From Rikenellaceae bacterium (GTDB taxonomy: Bacteria; Bacteroidota; Bacteroidia; Bacteroidales; Rikenellaceae): DNA of 39,654 bases. The notes beneath the pieces are model-generated. The model was not told where the DNA came from. It saw only the letters and a program-made list of their open reading frames with translations, and did not search any database. Each line of letters starts with the position of its first letter. The stretch's first letter is position 1. Of the stretch, positions 17,548 through 26,526 are shown piece after piece. The DNA is taken from the NCBI GenBank assembly GCA_015059735.1, contig SUZX01000012.1, positions 1-39,654 of the forward strand, given 5' to 3'. The position numbers and the translations under genes were made by a program.

Positions 17548-19422
17548 ATGGCACCCAGAAATCTTAAAATCAGAGATCTGACTTTACGTGATGGCCAACA
17601 GTCATCATTTGCAACACGTATGAATCAGGCACAAATTGACCGATGCTTATCTTATTATAAGGAGGCCAATTTTTATGCTATGGAGGTGTGGGGTGGTGCT
17701 GTGCCCGATTCGGTAATGCGTTACTTGAATGAAAATCCGTGGACACGATTGGAAACCATTCATCGGGCAGTGGGCGATGTTTCAAAATTAACAGCTCTTT
17801 CGCGCGGTCGCAACCTTTTCGGTTATGCGCCCTATACGGATGAGATTATCGATGGCTTTTGTCGCAACGCTATTGAGAGCGGATTGGGAATCATGCGTAT
17901 CTTCGATGCGCTGAATGATGTGGATAACGTGAAGTCAACAGTAAAATATGTCAAACAATATGGTGGAATTGCCGATTGCGCAGTCTGCTATACCGTAGAT
18001 CCGAAATATCCCGAACCTTCATTCTTCCAACGTTTGTTGGGTAAGAAAAAGCCCCAGCAAGTGTTTACCGATGCTTATTTCCTCGATAAAGCCAAGCAGA
18101 TGGCTGCGTTGGGAGCTGATATGATCACCATTAAAGATATGTCGGGATTGATTCCGCCTCGTCGCGTGGCAACATTAGTTCGCCTGTTGAAAAAGAATCT
18201 TTCGATTCCGGTCGATTTCCATACGCATTGTACTCCCGGGTTTGGTCTGGCATCGGTGTTGTCAGCCATTGTTGCAGGAGTCGATGTCGTAGATACCAAC
18301 TGTTGGTATTTTGCAGGTGGTACGGGAGCTCCGGCTATTGAGTTGATTTATGTGTTCTGCCAAAAGTTGGGAATTGATACCGGTGTGAATATGGAGGCTG
18401 TGGCAAAGATCAATGCCGAATTGCGCAGTATCCGCAAGGAGTTGAATCAATCGGTGTTCAATACCGAGAAGCCCGAGCCCAAACCGTTTAATCCGTTGAC
18501 CGATACTTTGCCTGCTGAGATTGATGCCTTGTTCGATGTTGCTATCAAAGCTGCGCAAGCCGATGACGAGGCTGGTGTGACCGATGCTTGTCGTAAGATC
18601 GAAGCGTATTTCGGATTCCCCGCACCGAACGAACTAGTGCAGAAAGCCGAGATTCCGGGTGGTATGTACTCGAATATGGTGGCTCAGTTGCAGCAACTCA
18701 AATCGGAGGAGATTCTGCCACGTGCTATGGAGTTGATCCCCACTGTTCGTTTGGCCGCAGGATTACCCCCTCTCGTAACTCCTACCTCGCAAATTGTAGG
18801 AGCACAGGCTGTTAACTGTGCTCTCGATGAGAAAGCCGGACGTGCGATGTACACCAATAAGAGTGCACAATTTGTAGGACTTGTAAAAGGTGAGTACGGA
18901 AAAACGCCGGTTAAAATTGATCCCGAATTCCGCTTTAAGATTTGCGGTGTTCGTGAAGAGACACCTTATGACACTTCGAAATACCAAATGCAACCCAATC
19001 CGGAGTTGCCGGAGGCTGGCGGTGTGAAACTTGCCGAAAATGAAAAAGAAGTTTTGCTGCTTGAACTCTTCCCGATGGTAGCCAAGAAATTCTTGACCGA
19101 TGAGAAGGTAAAAGCTTATGCCGCAGAGAAGAGTGCTCAACCTCAACAAGAGAATGATACACCTGTGGCAGCGGTAAAACAAGAGACTGAAACTTCGGCT
19201 CCGATTACGGGACATACGGTAGTAGCTCCGCTCCCCGGATCCGTGATTAATATCTTGGTAAAAGAGGGCGATCAAGTTGTAGCCAATCAAGAAGTTGTAG
19301 TTTTGGAGGCTATGAAGATGGAGAATACCATTGCTACTCATTATGCCGGTACGGTAAAACGTATCTTTGTTAAGACGGGAGATGTTGTGCCGACAGATGC
19401 TGTATTGATCGAGATCGAATAA
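17548..19422 (+). CDS. oadA: Oxaloacetate decarboxylase alpha / carboxyltransferase with biotinyl domain
   Basis: A 624-residue protein. The N-terminal carboxyltransferase TIM barrel begins RDLTLRDGQQS and includes HTHCTPGFG (metal-binding His pair), with the fold ending near residue 300. A conserved C-terminal CT subdomain follows to about 460, then a Gln/Ala/Pro/Thr linker, and a biotinyl domain at 550-624 with EAMKMEN; Lys590 is the biotin site. In Bacteroidales such proteins act in sodium-pumping oxaloacetate decarboxylase or in related transcarboxylases. No beta or gamma subunit is next to it, so the partner must be elsewhere and the exact reaction is uncertain; pyruvate carboxylase subunit B is an alternative name. 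It is transcribed alone and has a terminator. Confidence 0.88.
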   Translation: MAPRNLKIRDLTLRDGQQSSFATRMNQAQIDRCLSYYKEANFYAMEVWGGAVPDSVMRYLNENPWTRLETIHRAVGDVSKLTALSRGRNLFGYAPYTDEIIDGFCRNAIESGLGIMRIFDALNDVDNVKSTVKYVKQYGGIADCAVCYTVDPKYPEPSFFQRLLGKKKPQQVFTDAYFLDKAKQMAALGADMITIKDMSGLIPPRRVATLVRLLKKNLSIPVDFHTHCTPGFGLASVLSAIVAGVDVVDTNCWYFAGGTGAPAIELIYVFCQKLGIDTGVNMEAVAKINAELRSIRKELNQSVFNTEKPEPKPFNPLTDTLPAEIDALFDVAIKAAQADDEAGVTDACRKIEAYFGFPAPNELVQKAEIPGGMYSNMVAQLQQLKSEEILPRAMELIPTVRLAAGLPPLVTPTSQIVGAQAVNCALDEKAGRAMYTNKSAQFVGLVKGEYGKTPVKIDPEFRFKICGVREETPYDTSKYQMQPNPELPEAGGVKLAENEKEVLLLELFPMVAKKFLTDEKVKAYAAEKSAQPQQENDTPVAAVKQETETSAPITGHTVVAPLPGSVINILVKEGDQVVANQEVVVLEAMKMENTIATHYAGTVKRIFVKTGDVVPTDAVLIEIE

Positions 19423-19441
19423 GTTAAATCGATTATTTATG

Positions 19442-19476
19442 AAGGTTGGCCGAGGATTTTTCGGTCAACCTTTTTT
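19442..19476 (+). terminator. Terminator of oadA
   Basis: A stem of about 11 pairs with one G-T pair (from AAGGTTGGCCGA to TCGGTCAACCTT), followed by six T: a classic intrinsic terminator. Confidence 0.9.
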
Positions 19477-19528
19477 ATGCTAACAATCATTTTTTGGAGA
19501 TCATTCTCTACTATTTAGATTTTTTGTG

Positions 19529-19536
19529 TACCTTTG
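19529..19536 (+). promoter_or_regulatory. -7 element of mscL
   Basis: TACCTTTG lies 24 bases before the mscL ATG. The upstream TTTG box is not well matched. Confidence 0.5.
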
Positions 19537-19560
19537 TAGAAAATATTAAAAATTATCTAT

Positions 19561-19995
19561 ATGTCATTTTTGAAAGAATTCAAAGAGTTTGCACTCAAAG
19601 GGAATGTGATGGATATGGCGGTTGGTGTGATCATCGGTGGTGCTTTCGGTAAGATTGTGACATCGTTGGTGAACGATATTCTAATGCCGCCTATCGGTGT
19701 CATGCTCGGGAATACCGATTTCTCGAAATTGAGTGTGGTTATCAGAGAGGGGGTAGAAGCTACCGAAACCACGCCTGCTATTGCTGAGGTAACGTGGAAA
19801 TACGGTGCTTTTATTCAGCAATGTGTCGATTTTACAATTTTGGCATTCTGTGTTTTCTTGATGGTCAAGGTGATGAATCGCTTGTTAAAGAAGCAAAAGG
19901 AGAACCCCGCTCCCGCTCCGGCTCCCGACCCGAAACCTACCAAAGAGCAGGAATTATTGACCGAAATTCGTGACTTGTTGAAAAAACAGCAATAG
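19561..19995 (+). CDS. mscL: Large-conductance mechanosensitive channel
   Basis: A 144-residue inner-membrane channel that opens on membrane tension to release solutes during osmotic downshock. The N-terminal amphipathic helix FLKEFKEFALKGNVMD is followed by the pore-lining TM1 with Gly-rich GVIIGGAFGKIV, a periplasmic loop (about 60-78), TM2 near 85-105 (FTILAFCVFLMVKVMN), and a cytoplasmic C-terminal helix LLTEIRDLLKK after a Pro-rich linker. All parts are in normal order and the length is typical. Confidence 0.97.
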   Translation: MSFLKEFKEFALKGNVMDMAVGVIIGGAFGKIVTSLVNDILMPPIGVMLGNTDFSKLSVVIREGVEATETTPAIAEVTWKYGAFIQQCVDFTILAFCVFLMVKVMNRLLKKQKENPAPAPAPDPKPTKEQELLTEIRDLLKKQQ

Positions 19996-20012
19996 AGGTC
20001 AATATGAAATAA

Positions 20013-20060
20013 AATAATAGTAGAAGAGATGGGTGTTTGCCCATCTCTTCTACTATTATT
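20013..20060. terminator. Long bidirectional hairpin between mscL and the EEP gene
   Basis: A perfect 21-bp stem (20013-20033 with 20040-20060) with a 6-base loop. It lies between two convergent genes and is A/T-flanked on both sides, so it can terminate both. Confidence 0.85.
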
Positions 20061-20089
20061 GTTTTGATGAATCCGTTATAATTTCTTTT

Positions 20090-20839
20090 TTATCTTTTAT
20101 TTTTCTTCGCTTTGCCTATCTTCACATCTACATAGAGCGGATGATGATCCGAAGCCAAAGTATCATTGAAAATATGATTTTTTAATACCGAGAATGATCC
20201 GTTGGAGCCAAAAATATAATCGATGCAGATTCGGGGATTGGTCGAAGGAAAGGTGAATTGACTGTCATCGCTCAATAGGGTAGCATACTCTTTGAATGCC
20301 GTGATTGGTTTCGATGTCGGGAGTGCATTCATATCGCCGGCGATAAATACAGGTTTCTTCAATTTTGATACAATATCCCGAATAATACCTACCGAAGTTA
20401 CACGATCCTGCTCGTTGAGCGAGAGATGGGTGCAGAGCAGATAGTACTTTTTGAACTCCACAACGAGCAGACCACGAGGTTCTTTACGACATGGCAAGCG
20501 GTGGAATTTGACCGATAGTGCGGGTTTCTTCGATAATACGCCGATGCCGTATTTACCACCGCGATATGGAATTGTCGGGCCATAGTAGGCATGATATCCC
20601 GCATGTTCTGCCATCTTACCAAGCACATAAAAATTGTTGCGATGGGTCATGCTATCCAATTCTTGTACGGCGACGACATCGGGTTTAGTTTGATAGACAA
20701 TATCCGCACAACGCTCGATAGACTTGATTCCGTCCATTCCGTTGCCATTTCTGACATTATACGACATCACTCGTACATTCTGTGCCGAAACAGTTGTTGT
20801 GCTTACGGCCAACATGGCTAAAATTAAAAGAATTTTCAT
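20090..20839 (-). CDS. Secreted endonuclease/exonuclease/phosphatase-family protein
   Basis: A 249-residue exported protein. The signal peptide spans residues 1-19 (TTTVSAQ). The EEP fold is shown by VMSYNVRNGNG (metal-site Asn), AVQELDS (catalytic Glu), the central GIGVLSKKP, AGDMNALPTS (Asp-x-Asn) and the C-terminal SDHHPLYVDV (Asp-His). All catalytic positions are therefore present, so the protein should be an active metal-dependent phosphodiesterase or phosphatase. The substrate (nucleic acid, inositol phosphate or phospholipid head group) cannot be told. It has its own promoter. Confidence 0.9.
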   Translation of the reverse strand: MKILLILAMLAVSTTTVSAQNVRVMSYNVRNGNGMDGIKSIERCADIVYQTKPDVVAVQELDSMTHRNNFYVLGKMAEHAGYHAYYGPTIPYRGGKYGIGVLSKKPALSVKFHRLPCRKEPRGLLVVEFKKYYLLCTHLSLNEQDRVTSVGIIRDIVSKLKKPVFIAGDMNALPTSKPITAFKEYATLLSDDSQFTFPSTNPRICIDYIFGSNGSFSVLKNHIFNDTLASDHHPLYVDVKIGKAKKNKR

Positions 20840-20900
20840 GGGTATTTGGTCGCTTCTGAGTAATATATCTAAGGGATTTTAGCACTCAATTATCTATATG

Positions 20901-20932
20901 CAAATTTATAAATTCTTCCGGATATTTTCAAA
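20901..20932 (-). promoter_or_regulatory. Promoter of the EEP-family gene
   Basis: On the minus strand: TTTG (20932-20929), 20 bases, TAAATTTG (20908-20901), about 62 bases before the ATG. Confidence 0.7.
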
Positions 20933-20946
20933 TACAAGTTATATTG

Positions 20947-20963
20947 TATTTCAAAATGAAATA
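20947..20963. promoter_or_regulatory. Palindrome upstream of glpABC, candidate operator
   Basis: TATTTCA-AAA-TGAAATA is a perfect inverted repeat with a 3-base spacer. It sits just upstream of the glpA promoter TTTG box, and a related half-site TTTTGAAATA lies at the box itself. It may bind a regulator of the glp operon or of the divergent EEP gene. The regulator is not in this window. Confidence 0.4.
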
Positions 20964-20976
20964 ATTGGTGTTTTGT

Positions 20977-21007
20977 TTTGAAATATGTTGTTTTATTTAT
21001 TCCTTTG
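20977..21007 (+). promoter_or_regulatory. Promoter of glpABC
   Basis: TTTG at 20977-20980, 19 bases, then TTCCTTTG at 21000-21007 (one base from TAnnTTTG), 29 bases before the glpA ATG. Confidence 0.65.
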
Positions 21008-21036
21008 TATCGAAAAATTCAAAACAATAATATCGC

Positions 21037-22653
21037 ATGATAAAAGAGTTCGATGTGATTATCATTGGCGGTGGAGCGACAGGAGCCGGCGTGCTTCGTG
21101 ATTGTTCTTTGCGCGGGATTCGAGCATTGTTGCTCGAACGTGGGGATATTGCCACGGGTGCAACCGGTCGTAATCACGGACTGCTACATAGTGGTGCTCG
21201 CTATGCTGTTACCGATCGTGAATCGGCAGAGGAGTGTATTCGTGAGAATTTGATTTTGCGTCGCGTTGCCAAACATTGTGTGGAAGAAACCGATGGACTT
21301 TTTTTGAGTCTTCCGGAGGATGGATTGGAATTTCAAAGCCGATTTGTCGAGGCCTGTCGTGGTGCTGGAATTCGAGCCGAAGTGATTGATCCGAAGGAGG
21401 CTTTGCGATTAGAACCGTCGGCCAATCCCTCCATGATCGGAGCTGTGCGGGTCCCCGATGGAGCTATTGATCCGTTCCGCTTGACAACTGCCAATATTTT
21501 GGATGCCAAACTGCATGGTGCAGAGGTGTTGACTTATCATGAACTATTGGGGTTCATTCGAGAACAGGATCGAATTGTCGGAGTTGAGGCTATTGATCGA
21601 CGTTCGGGAGAACGCAAAGAGTTTCGTGCGCGTATTGTGGTTAATGCTGCGGGAATTTGGGGACATGAGATTGCTCGAAAGACCGGAGTTACGATCAATA
21701 TGTTGCCTGCGAAGGGATCGCTGTTGATTTTTGGACATCGTGTAAATAATATTGTTTTGAACCGCTGTCGTAAACCGGCAGATGCCGATATTTTGGTCCC
21801 GGGAGATACAATTTCTCTTATCGGAACAACTTCGAGTAAGGTGCCATTCGAAGAGATTGACAATATGTATGTAACAGCAGAAGAGGTGGATTTGTTACTT
21901 CGGGAAGGTATGAAATTGGCCCCCTCGTTGGCATATACACGTATTTTACGTGCATATGCAGGGGTGCGTCCTTTGGTAGCTTCCGATGATGATCCGAGTG
22001 GACGTAGTGTCAGTCGCGGCATCGTGGTATTGGATCATGCAGTGCGAGATGGCTTGGAAGGTTTTATCACCATTACGGGAGGAAAACTGATGACCTACCG
22101 TTTGATGGCGGAGTGGACGACCGATTTGATCTGCAAAAAATTGCATGTTGTGGCTCGTTGTGTTACGGCCGAAGAACCGTTACCCGGATCACGAGAGTCA
22201 GAAGAGCGTGTTGCACAACATCTGCATACACTCCCTGTAGCACAGCGTTTTTCGACAATCTATCGTCATGGTGAGATGGCGGAACAAGTTGATGCAAACG
22301 ATGCCCACAAACGTTCGTTGGTTTGCGAATGCGAAGAGGTTTCGGTCGGAGAGGTAGAATATGCATTAAATGAGTTGGATGTGACCAATTTGGTCGATCT
22401 GCGACGACGGACTCGTGTGGGAATGGGTACTTGTCAAGGTGAATTGTGTGCTTGTCGAGCAGCCGGTTTGCTGACCGAATCCGGTCGGTATTGTGCACGT
22501 CAAGCCAAACAAGATCTCGTTCATTTTCTCAACGAACGTTGGAAAGGAATGGCTCCTGTTGCATGGGGAGATACTTTGCGCGAGAGCGAATTTACCATGT
22601 GGCTCTATGATGGTGTATGCGGATTGACAAATACGCAAAATACGGAACAATGA
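21037..22653 (+). CDS. glpA: Anaerobic glycerol-3-phosphate dehydrogenase subunit A
   Basis: A 538-residue FAD enzyme that oxidises sn-glycerol 3-phosphate to dihydroxyacetone phosphate and passes electrons to the quinone pool through GlpB and GlpC. The N-terminal dinucleotide fold is VIIIGGGATGAG (residues 7-18), followed by GRNHGLLHSGARY. The C-terminus carries a BFD-like [2Fe-2S] domain with VCECEEV and GTCQGELCACR, as in E. coli GlpA, and the length is nearly the same. It overlaps glpB by 4 bases (ATGA). Confidence 0.96.
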   Translation: MIKEFDVIIIGGGATGAGVLRDCSLRGIRALLLERGDIATGATGRNHGLLHSGARYAVTDRESAEECIRENLILRRVAKHCVEETDGLFLSLPEDGLEFQSRFVEACRGAGIRAEVIDPKEALRLEPSANPSMIGAVRVPDGAIDPFRLTTANILDAKLHGAEVLTYHELLGFIREQDRIVGVEAIDRRSGERKEFRARIVVNAAGIWGHEIARKTGVTINMLPAKGSLLIFGHRVNNIVLNRCRKPADADILVPGDTISLIGTTSSKVPFEEIDNMYVTAEEVDLLLREGMKLAPSLAYTRILRAYAGVRPLVASDDDPSGRSVSRGIVVLDHAVRDGLEGFITITGGKLMTYRLMAEWTTDLICKKLHVVARCVTAEEPLPGSRESEERVAQHLHTLPVAQRFSTIYRHGEMAEQVDANDAHKRSLVCECEEVSVGEVEYALNELDVTNLVDLRRRTRVGMGTCQGELCACRAAGLLTESGRYCARQAKQDLVHFLNERWKGMAPVAWGDTLRESEFTMWLYDGVCGLTNTQNTEQ

Positions 22654-23912
22654 AATTCGAAACAATAATCATCGGTGGAGGTCTTACCGGTCTTCTTTGC
22701 GGTATTCGCTTGGCAAAGGAGGGGGTGCGCTGTGCTATTGTATCCACCGGACAGAGTGCCTTGCATTTTTCATCAGGATCGTTCGATCTTTTGAATAGGT
22801 TACCCGATGGTACAATGGTAGATAATCCCATAGAGGCTGTAAATGAGTTGATTCGTCAAAATCCGGAACATCCTTATTCCCGTATCGGCGTGGAACGGTT
22901 TGCGACATTGGCTGCTGAGGCAACTTCGTTGTTGATAGAGGCAGGAATCGATGTGGAAGGTGATGCTTTGCATAATCATTTTCGTTTGACTCCTGTCGGC
23001 TACTTGAAACCTACATGGCTGACCATCTCTGGCTATGTGCGAAGTGAGCATGCCGATAAATTGCCTTGGCAACGCATCGCTTTGTTTAATATTACCGGCT
23101 TTCTCGACTTTCATCCTCAGTTTCTTTCGGATGCCATTCGCCGTTTTGGGGGTGCTTGTTCGCAACATACGATTGATCTTTCGGCTTTGCAAACCCTTCG
23201 AGAGAATCCCAGTGAAATGCGCTCGACAAATATTGCCCGTGTTTTTGATCGTGTTGAGGTTCTGGAAGAGCTGGCACGGATTATTAAAGAGAGTGCGGGA
23301 GATGCTGACGTGGTGATGATGCCTGCCGTTCTCGGCATCGATCGAAACGATGGCGCAAAACGGCTTACATCGATGGTAGGACGACCTGTGCGGATGGTGG
23401 CAACGTTACCGCCATCGGTTCCGGGAATACAGACTCAGATTGCGCTACGACGTTATTTCCAACAATTGGGAGGCATTTATATGTTGGGAGATACGGCGGT
23501 GAATTACAATATTGAGAACGATATGATAAAAGCGGTATATACCGTGAACCATGGAGGCGATCCGCTTTTTGCCGATAACTTTGTTTTGGCGACAGGAAGC
23601 TATTTCAGTCGCGGTATAGAAACCACCGCAGAAGGAAAACTTACCGAATCCCTTTTCGGGGTTGATACGCTATATCTGTCGGAACGCAAATCTTGGTATA
23701 ATCGAGATCTGTTTGAAACACAGCCCTTTGAACGATTCGGATTAGCTGCCGATAGCGAACAGCGAGCATTGAGAGGAGGACATAGTATCCGCAATCTATA
23801 TGTGGCAGGAGCCGGATTAGCCGGTTTCAATGCCGTAAAAGAGGGGTGTGGAGCCGGAGTTTCGATGTTGACAGCGTTGTTTGCCGCATCCCGAATATTG
23901 CAAAAAATATGA
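22650..23912 (+). CDS. glpB: Anaerobic glycerol-3-phosphate dehydrogenase subunit B
   Basis: 420 residues from the ATG that overlaps the glpA stop (ATGA); an in-frame ATG 33 bases upstream lies inside glpA and is less likely. The N-terminal FAD/NAD fold is TIIIGGGLTGLLCGIRLA. The C-terminal NLYVAGAGLAGFNAVKEGCGAGVSM motif is typical of GlpB, which links the catalytic subunit to the iron-sulfur membrane subunit. The downstream glpC begins 3 bases after its stop. Confidence 0.94.
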   Translation: MKFETIIIGGGLTGLLCGIRLAKEGVRCAIVSTGQSALHFSSGSFDLLNRLPDGTMVDNPIEAVNELIRQNPEHPYSRIGVERFATLAAEATSLLIEAGIDVEGDALHNHFRLTPVGYLKPTWLTISGYVRSEHADKLPWQRIALFNITGFLDFHPQFLSDAIRRFGGACSQHTIDLSALQTLRENPSEMRSTNIARVFDRVEVLEELARIIKESAGDADVVMMPAVLGIDRNDGAKRLTSMVGRPVRMVATLPPSVPGIQTQIALRRYFQQLGGIYMLGDTAVNYNIENDMIKAVYTVNHGGDPLFADNFVLATGSYFSRGIETTAEGKLTESLFGVDTLYLSERKSWYNRDLFETQPFERFGLAADSEQRALRGGHSIRNLYVAGAGLAGFNAVKEGCGAGVSMLTALFAASRILQKI

Positions 23913-23915
23913 GCC

Positions 23916-25124
23916 ATGATGACCGAAACGAGCAATTTTAATTTCGAGCAGTGCATCAAATGCACGGTCTGCACGGTTTATTGTCCGGTTGTGTCTGTCA
24001 ATCCGATTTTTACGGGGCCGAAACAGGCCGGACCTGATGGGGAACGACTGCGTTTGAAACATCGCAGGTTTTATGATGAGACCTTGAAATACTGCTTGAA
24101 TTGCAAACGTTGCGAAGTTGCCTGTCCTTCGAATGTGCGGATTGGAGATATTATCCAATCGGCAAGGATTACACAAGACCGCGATCATGTTGGATTGCGT
24201 GAAAGAGTGTTGGCAAATACCGATCTGATTGGTACACTAGCCTCTCCATTGGCTCCGGCCGTGAATATTGCAGTAGGGCTCAAACCGGTGAAATATGCGA
24301 TGGATAAGGTGATCGGTATCGATCATCGGCGCATATTCCCGAAATATGCTTTCGGAACTTTCGAGAGTTGGATGAAACGTCAAAGTAAACAACAAGCTAC
24401 ATATGCTCGGCAGGTCAGTTTTTTTCATGGATGCTATGTCAACTACAACAATCCGCAATTGGGTAAAGATTTGGTGAAGGTGATGAATCGGTTGGGCTAT
24501 GGTGTACAAATGCTCGAAAAAGAGAAATGTTGTGGTGTTCCGATGATCTCCAACGGATTATTCGAACAGGCAAAACGTCAAGGAGAGTTGAATATGGTTT
24601 CGATTCGTAAATCGATTGTCGAAGATCGTCGTGTCGTTTTGACAACCTCCTCGACGTGCGCATTTACGTTGCGGGATGAATATCCTCATCTATTGCATAT
24701 TGATAATTCCGAGGTACGTGATCATATTGAGTTGGCTACTCGTTATATTTATCGATTGCTTGAATCTGGCGCACAACTGCGATTCCGTCAAAATGCTCCC
24801 AAACTGCGTGTGGCCTACCATACGGCTTGTCACATGGAGAAATTGGGATGGTCGTACTATTCAATCGAGTTGTTGAAGATGATCCCTTCGGTGGACCTTG
24901 TCGTGCTCGATTCTCAGTGTTGTGGTATCGGCGGAACTTATGGCTTCAAAAAAGAGAATTATGCGACATCGCAGGCTATTGGGGCTGATCTGTTTCGAAA
25001 AATTGAGGAGTCGGGGTGTGATGTGGTGGCAACCGACTGCGAAACCTGCAAATGGCAGATCGAGATGTCAACCTCGAAATCCGTATTGCATCCGTTGACT
25101 ATTTTGGCCCAAGTTTTGGAGTAA
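23916..25124 (+). CDS. glpC: Anaerobic glycerol-3-phosphate dehydrogenase subunit C
   Basis: A 402-residue membrane-associated electron-transfer subunit. Two 4Fe-4S motifs are close to the N-terminus: CIKCTVCTVYCPV and CLNCKRCEVACPS. The C-terminal two-thirds carries two CCG domains (HGCYVNYNN with EKCCGVP, and HTACHMEKL with SQCCGIGGTYG), as in GlpC and heterodisulfide reductase HdrB, which probably pass electrons to menaquinone. It ends the operon, and a terminator follows 20 bases later. Confidence 0.95.
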   Translation: MMTETSNFNFEQCIKCTVCTVYCPVVSVNPIFTGPKQAGPDGERLRLKHRRFYDETLKYCLNCKRCEVACPSNVRIGDIIQSARITQDRDHVGLRERVLANTDLIGTLASPLAPAVNIAVGLKPVKYAMDKVIGIDHRRIFPKYAFGTFESWMKRQSKQQATYARQVSFFHGCYVNYNNPQLGKDLVKVMNRLGYGVQMLEKEKCCGVPMISNGLFEQAKRQGELNMVSIRKSIVEDRRVVLTTSSTCAFTLRDEYPHLLHIDNSEVRDHIELATRYIYRLLESGAQLRFRQNAPKLRVAYHTACHMEKLGWSYYSIELLKMIPSVDLVVLDSQCCGIGGTYGFKKENYATSQAIGADLFRKIEESGCDVVATDCETCKWQIEMSTSKSVLHPLTILAQVLE

Positions 25125-25144
25125 AGTAGGGTATATATAAAATG

Positions 25145-25181
25145 AAAAAGCACGACTTCTTACATTGAAGTCGTGCTTTTT
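25145..25181 (+). terminator. Terminator of glpABC
   Basis: A 15-bp stem (25145-25159 with 25167-25181) ending in five T. The distal arm borders the convergent carboxynorspermidine dehydrogenase gene, so it may be bidirectional. Confidence 0.9.
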
Positions 25182-25205
25182 GAATTAAGAAATGAGTTTC
25201 CTATG

Positions 25206-26396
25206 CTATACTTCGATATCGACATCGAACAACTCGTGCCATGGTAGGCCTTGTTCGCCAAGTTCTGCGAGGAACGGATCGGGATCGAATTCTTCGACAT
25301 TGAACACGCCGGCTCCACGCCACAATCCTTTGGCCCACATCGAGGCTCCCAATGCGGCGGGAACTCCCGTAGTGAAACTTACAGCCTGTGTGCCGGTGGC
25401 TTTGAATGCTTGTTCGTGGTCGCAGTTATTATAAATATAATAGGTGCGCTCCTTGCCATCTTTAATGCCGCGAATGCGGCAACCGATTGAGGTTTGTCCA
25501 TGATAATTGGCCCCCAATGATTTGGGATCGGGAAGCACTGCTTTTAAGAATTGAATCGGAACAATTTCGACACCGTTGTAGGTAATCGGATCGATACGTG
25601 CCATGCCGATATTTTGGATTACTCGCAAATGGGTGAGATACTCTTGACCGAATGTCATCCAAAAACGAGCTCGTTTGATCGTGGGGTAGTTCTTGACCAA
25701 CGACTCTAACTCCTCATGGTAGATGACATACGATTCGCGTTCACCGATTTCGGGGTAATTCAGCGGCTTGTGGATCTCATGAGGCTCGGTTACGACCCAC
25801 TTGCCGTTTTCATAGTAGCGACCTTTCTGTGTTACCTCGCGGATATTGATTTCGGGATTGAAATTGGTGGCGAAAGCCATGCCGTGATTGCCTGCGTTAC
25901 AATCTACAATGTCGAGATAGTGAATCTCGTCAAAATGGTGCTTGGCGGCATAAGCCGTAAATATGGCGGTAACACCCGGATCGAATCCGCAACCGAGGAT
26001 TGCCGTAAGACCGGCAGCCTTGAACCGATCTTGATAAGCCCACTGCCATGAATATTCAAAATGTGCTTCATCTTTCGGCTCGTAGTTGGCGGTGTCGAGG
26101 TAGTTGCACCCACATTCAAGGCAGGCATCCATGATGGTCAGGTCTTGATAGGGCAGGGCGACGTTAACCACAATGTCGGGTTTGAACGCACGGAATAGTT
26201 CGCACAATTCGGGAACGCTGTCTGCATCGACCTGAGCTGTCTTTACACGATTGCCACCGATGGCAGCTGCTACTGCGTCACATTTGGATTTAGTACGGCT
26301 GGCCAACATCACATCGGTAAAGATGGGATTGGCAGCGATTTTCTGCGTAACGACGGTTCCAACGCCGCCGGCTCCAATGATAAGTGCTCTACACAT
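25206..26396 (-). CDS. Carboxynorspermidine/carboxyspermidine dehydrogenase
   Basis: A 396-residue NADPH enzyme of the saccharopine dehydrogenase family, which condenses aspartate semialdehyde with a diamine to form carboxy(nor)spermidine, the alternative polyamine route used in Bacteroidetes. The N-terminal Rossmann motif is IIGAGGVGTVV. NVALPYQDLTIMDACLECGCNYLDTANYE and ILGCGFDPGVT are characteristic of this branch rather than of lysine-degrading saccharopine reductases. The matching decarboxylase gene is not in the window. It has its own promoter, which overlaps that of tRNA-Lys on the other strand. Confidence 0.9.
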   Translation of the reverse strand: MCRALIIGAGGVGTVVTQKIAANPIFTDVMLASRTKSKCDAVAAAIGGNRVKTAQVDADSVPELCELFRAFKPDIVVNVALPYQDLTIMDACLECGCNYLDTANYEPKDEAHFEYSWQWAYQDRFKAAGLTAILGCGFDPGVTAIFTAYAAKHHFDEIHYLDIVDCNAGNHGMAFATNFNPEINIREVTQKGRYYENGKWVVTEPHEIHKPLNYPEIGERESYVIYHEELESLVKNYPTIKRARFWMTFGQEYLTHLRVIQNIGMARIDPITYNGVEIVPIQFLKAVLPDPKSLGANYHGQTSIGCRIRGIKDGKERTYYIYNNCDHEQAFKATGTQAVSFTTGVPAALGASMWAKGLWRGAGVFNVEEFDPDPFLAELGEQGLPWHELFDVDIEV

Positions 26397-26441
26397 AGGG
26401 CTTAAAAGGTGTTTTTGGTAAAAAAAATCATTTTAACACTA

Positions 26442-26472
26442 CAAAAATATCGTTTTATTTTGGTAAAACAAA
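26442..26472 (-). promoter_or_regulatory. Promoter of the carboxynorspermidine dehydrogenase gene
   Basis: On the minus strand: TTTG (26472-26469), 19 bases, TATTTTTG (26449-26442). It overlaps the tRNA-Lys promoter on the other strand. Confidence 0.65.
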
Positions 26473-26489
26473 AATATTCTCTACATTTG
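26459..26489 (+). promoter_or_regulatory. Promoter of tRNA-Lys
   Basis: TTTG at 26459-26462, 19 bases, TACATTTG at 26482-26489, 38 bases before the tRNA. Confidence 0.75.
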
Positions 26490-26526
26490 CACCACCAAAA
26501 CGAAGTTAATCTCTTTTTGGCACGGA

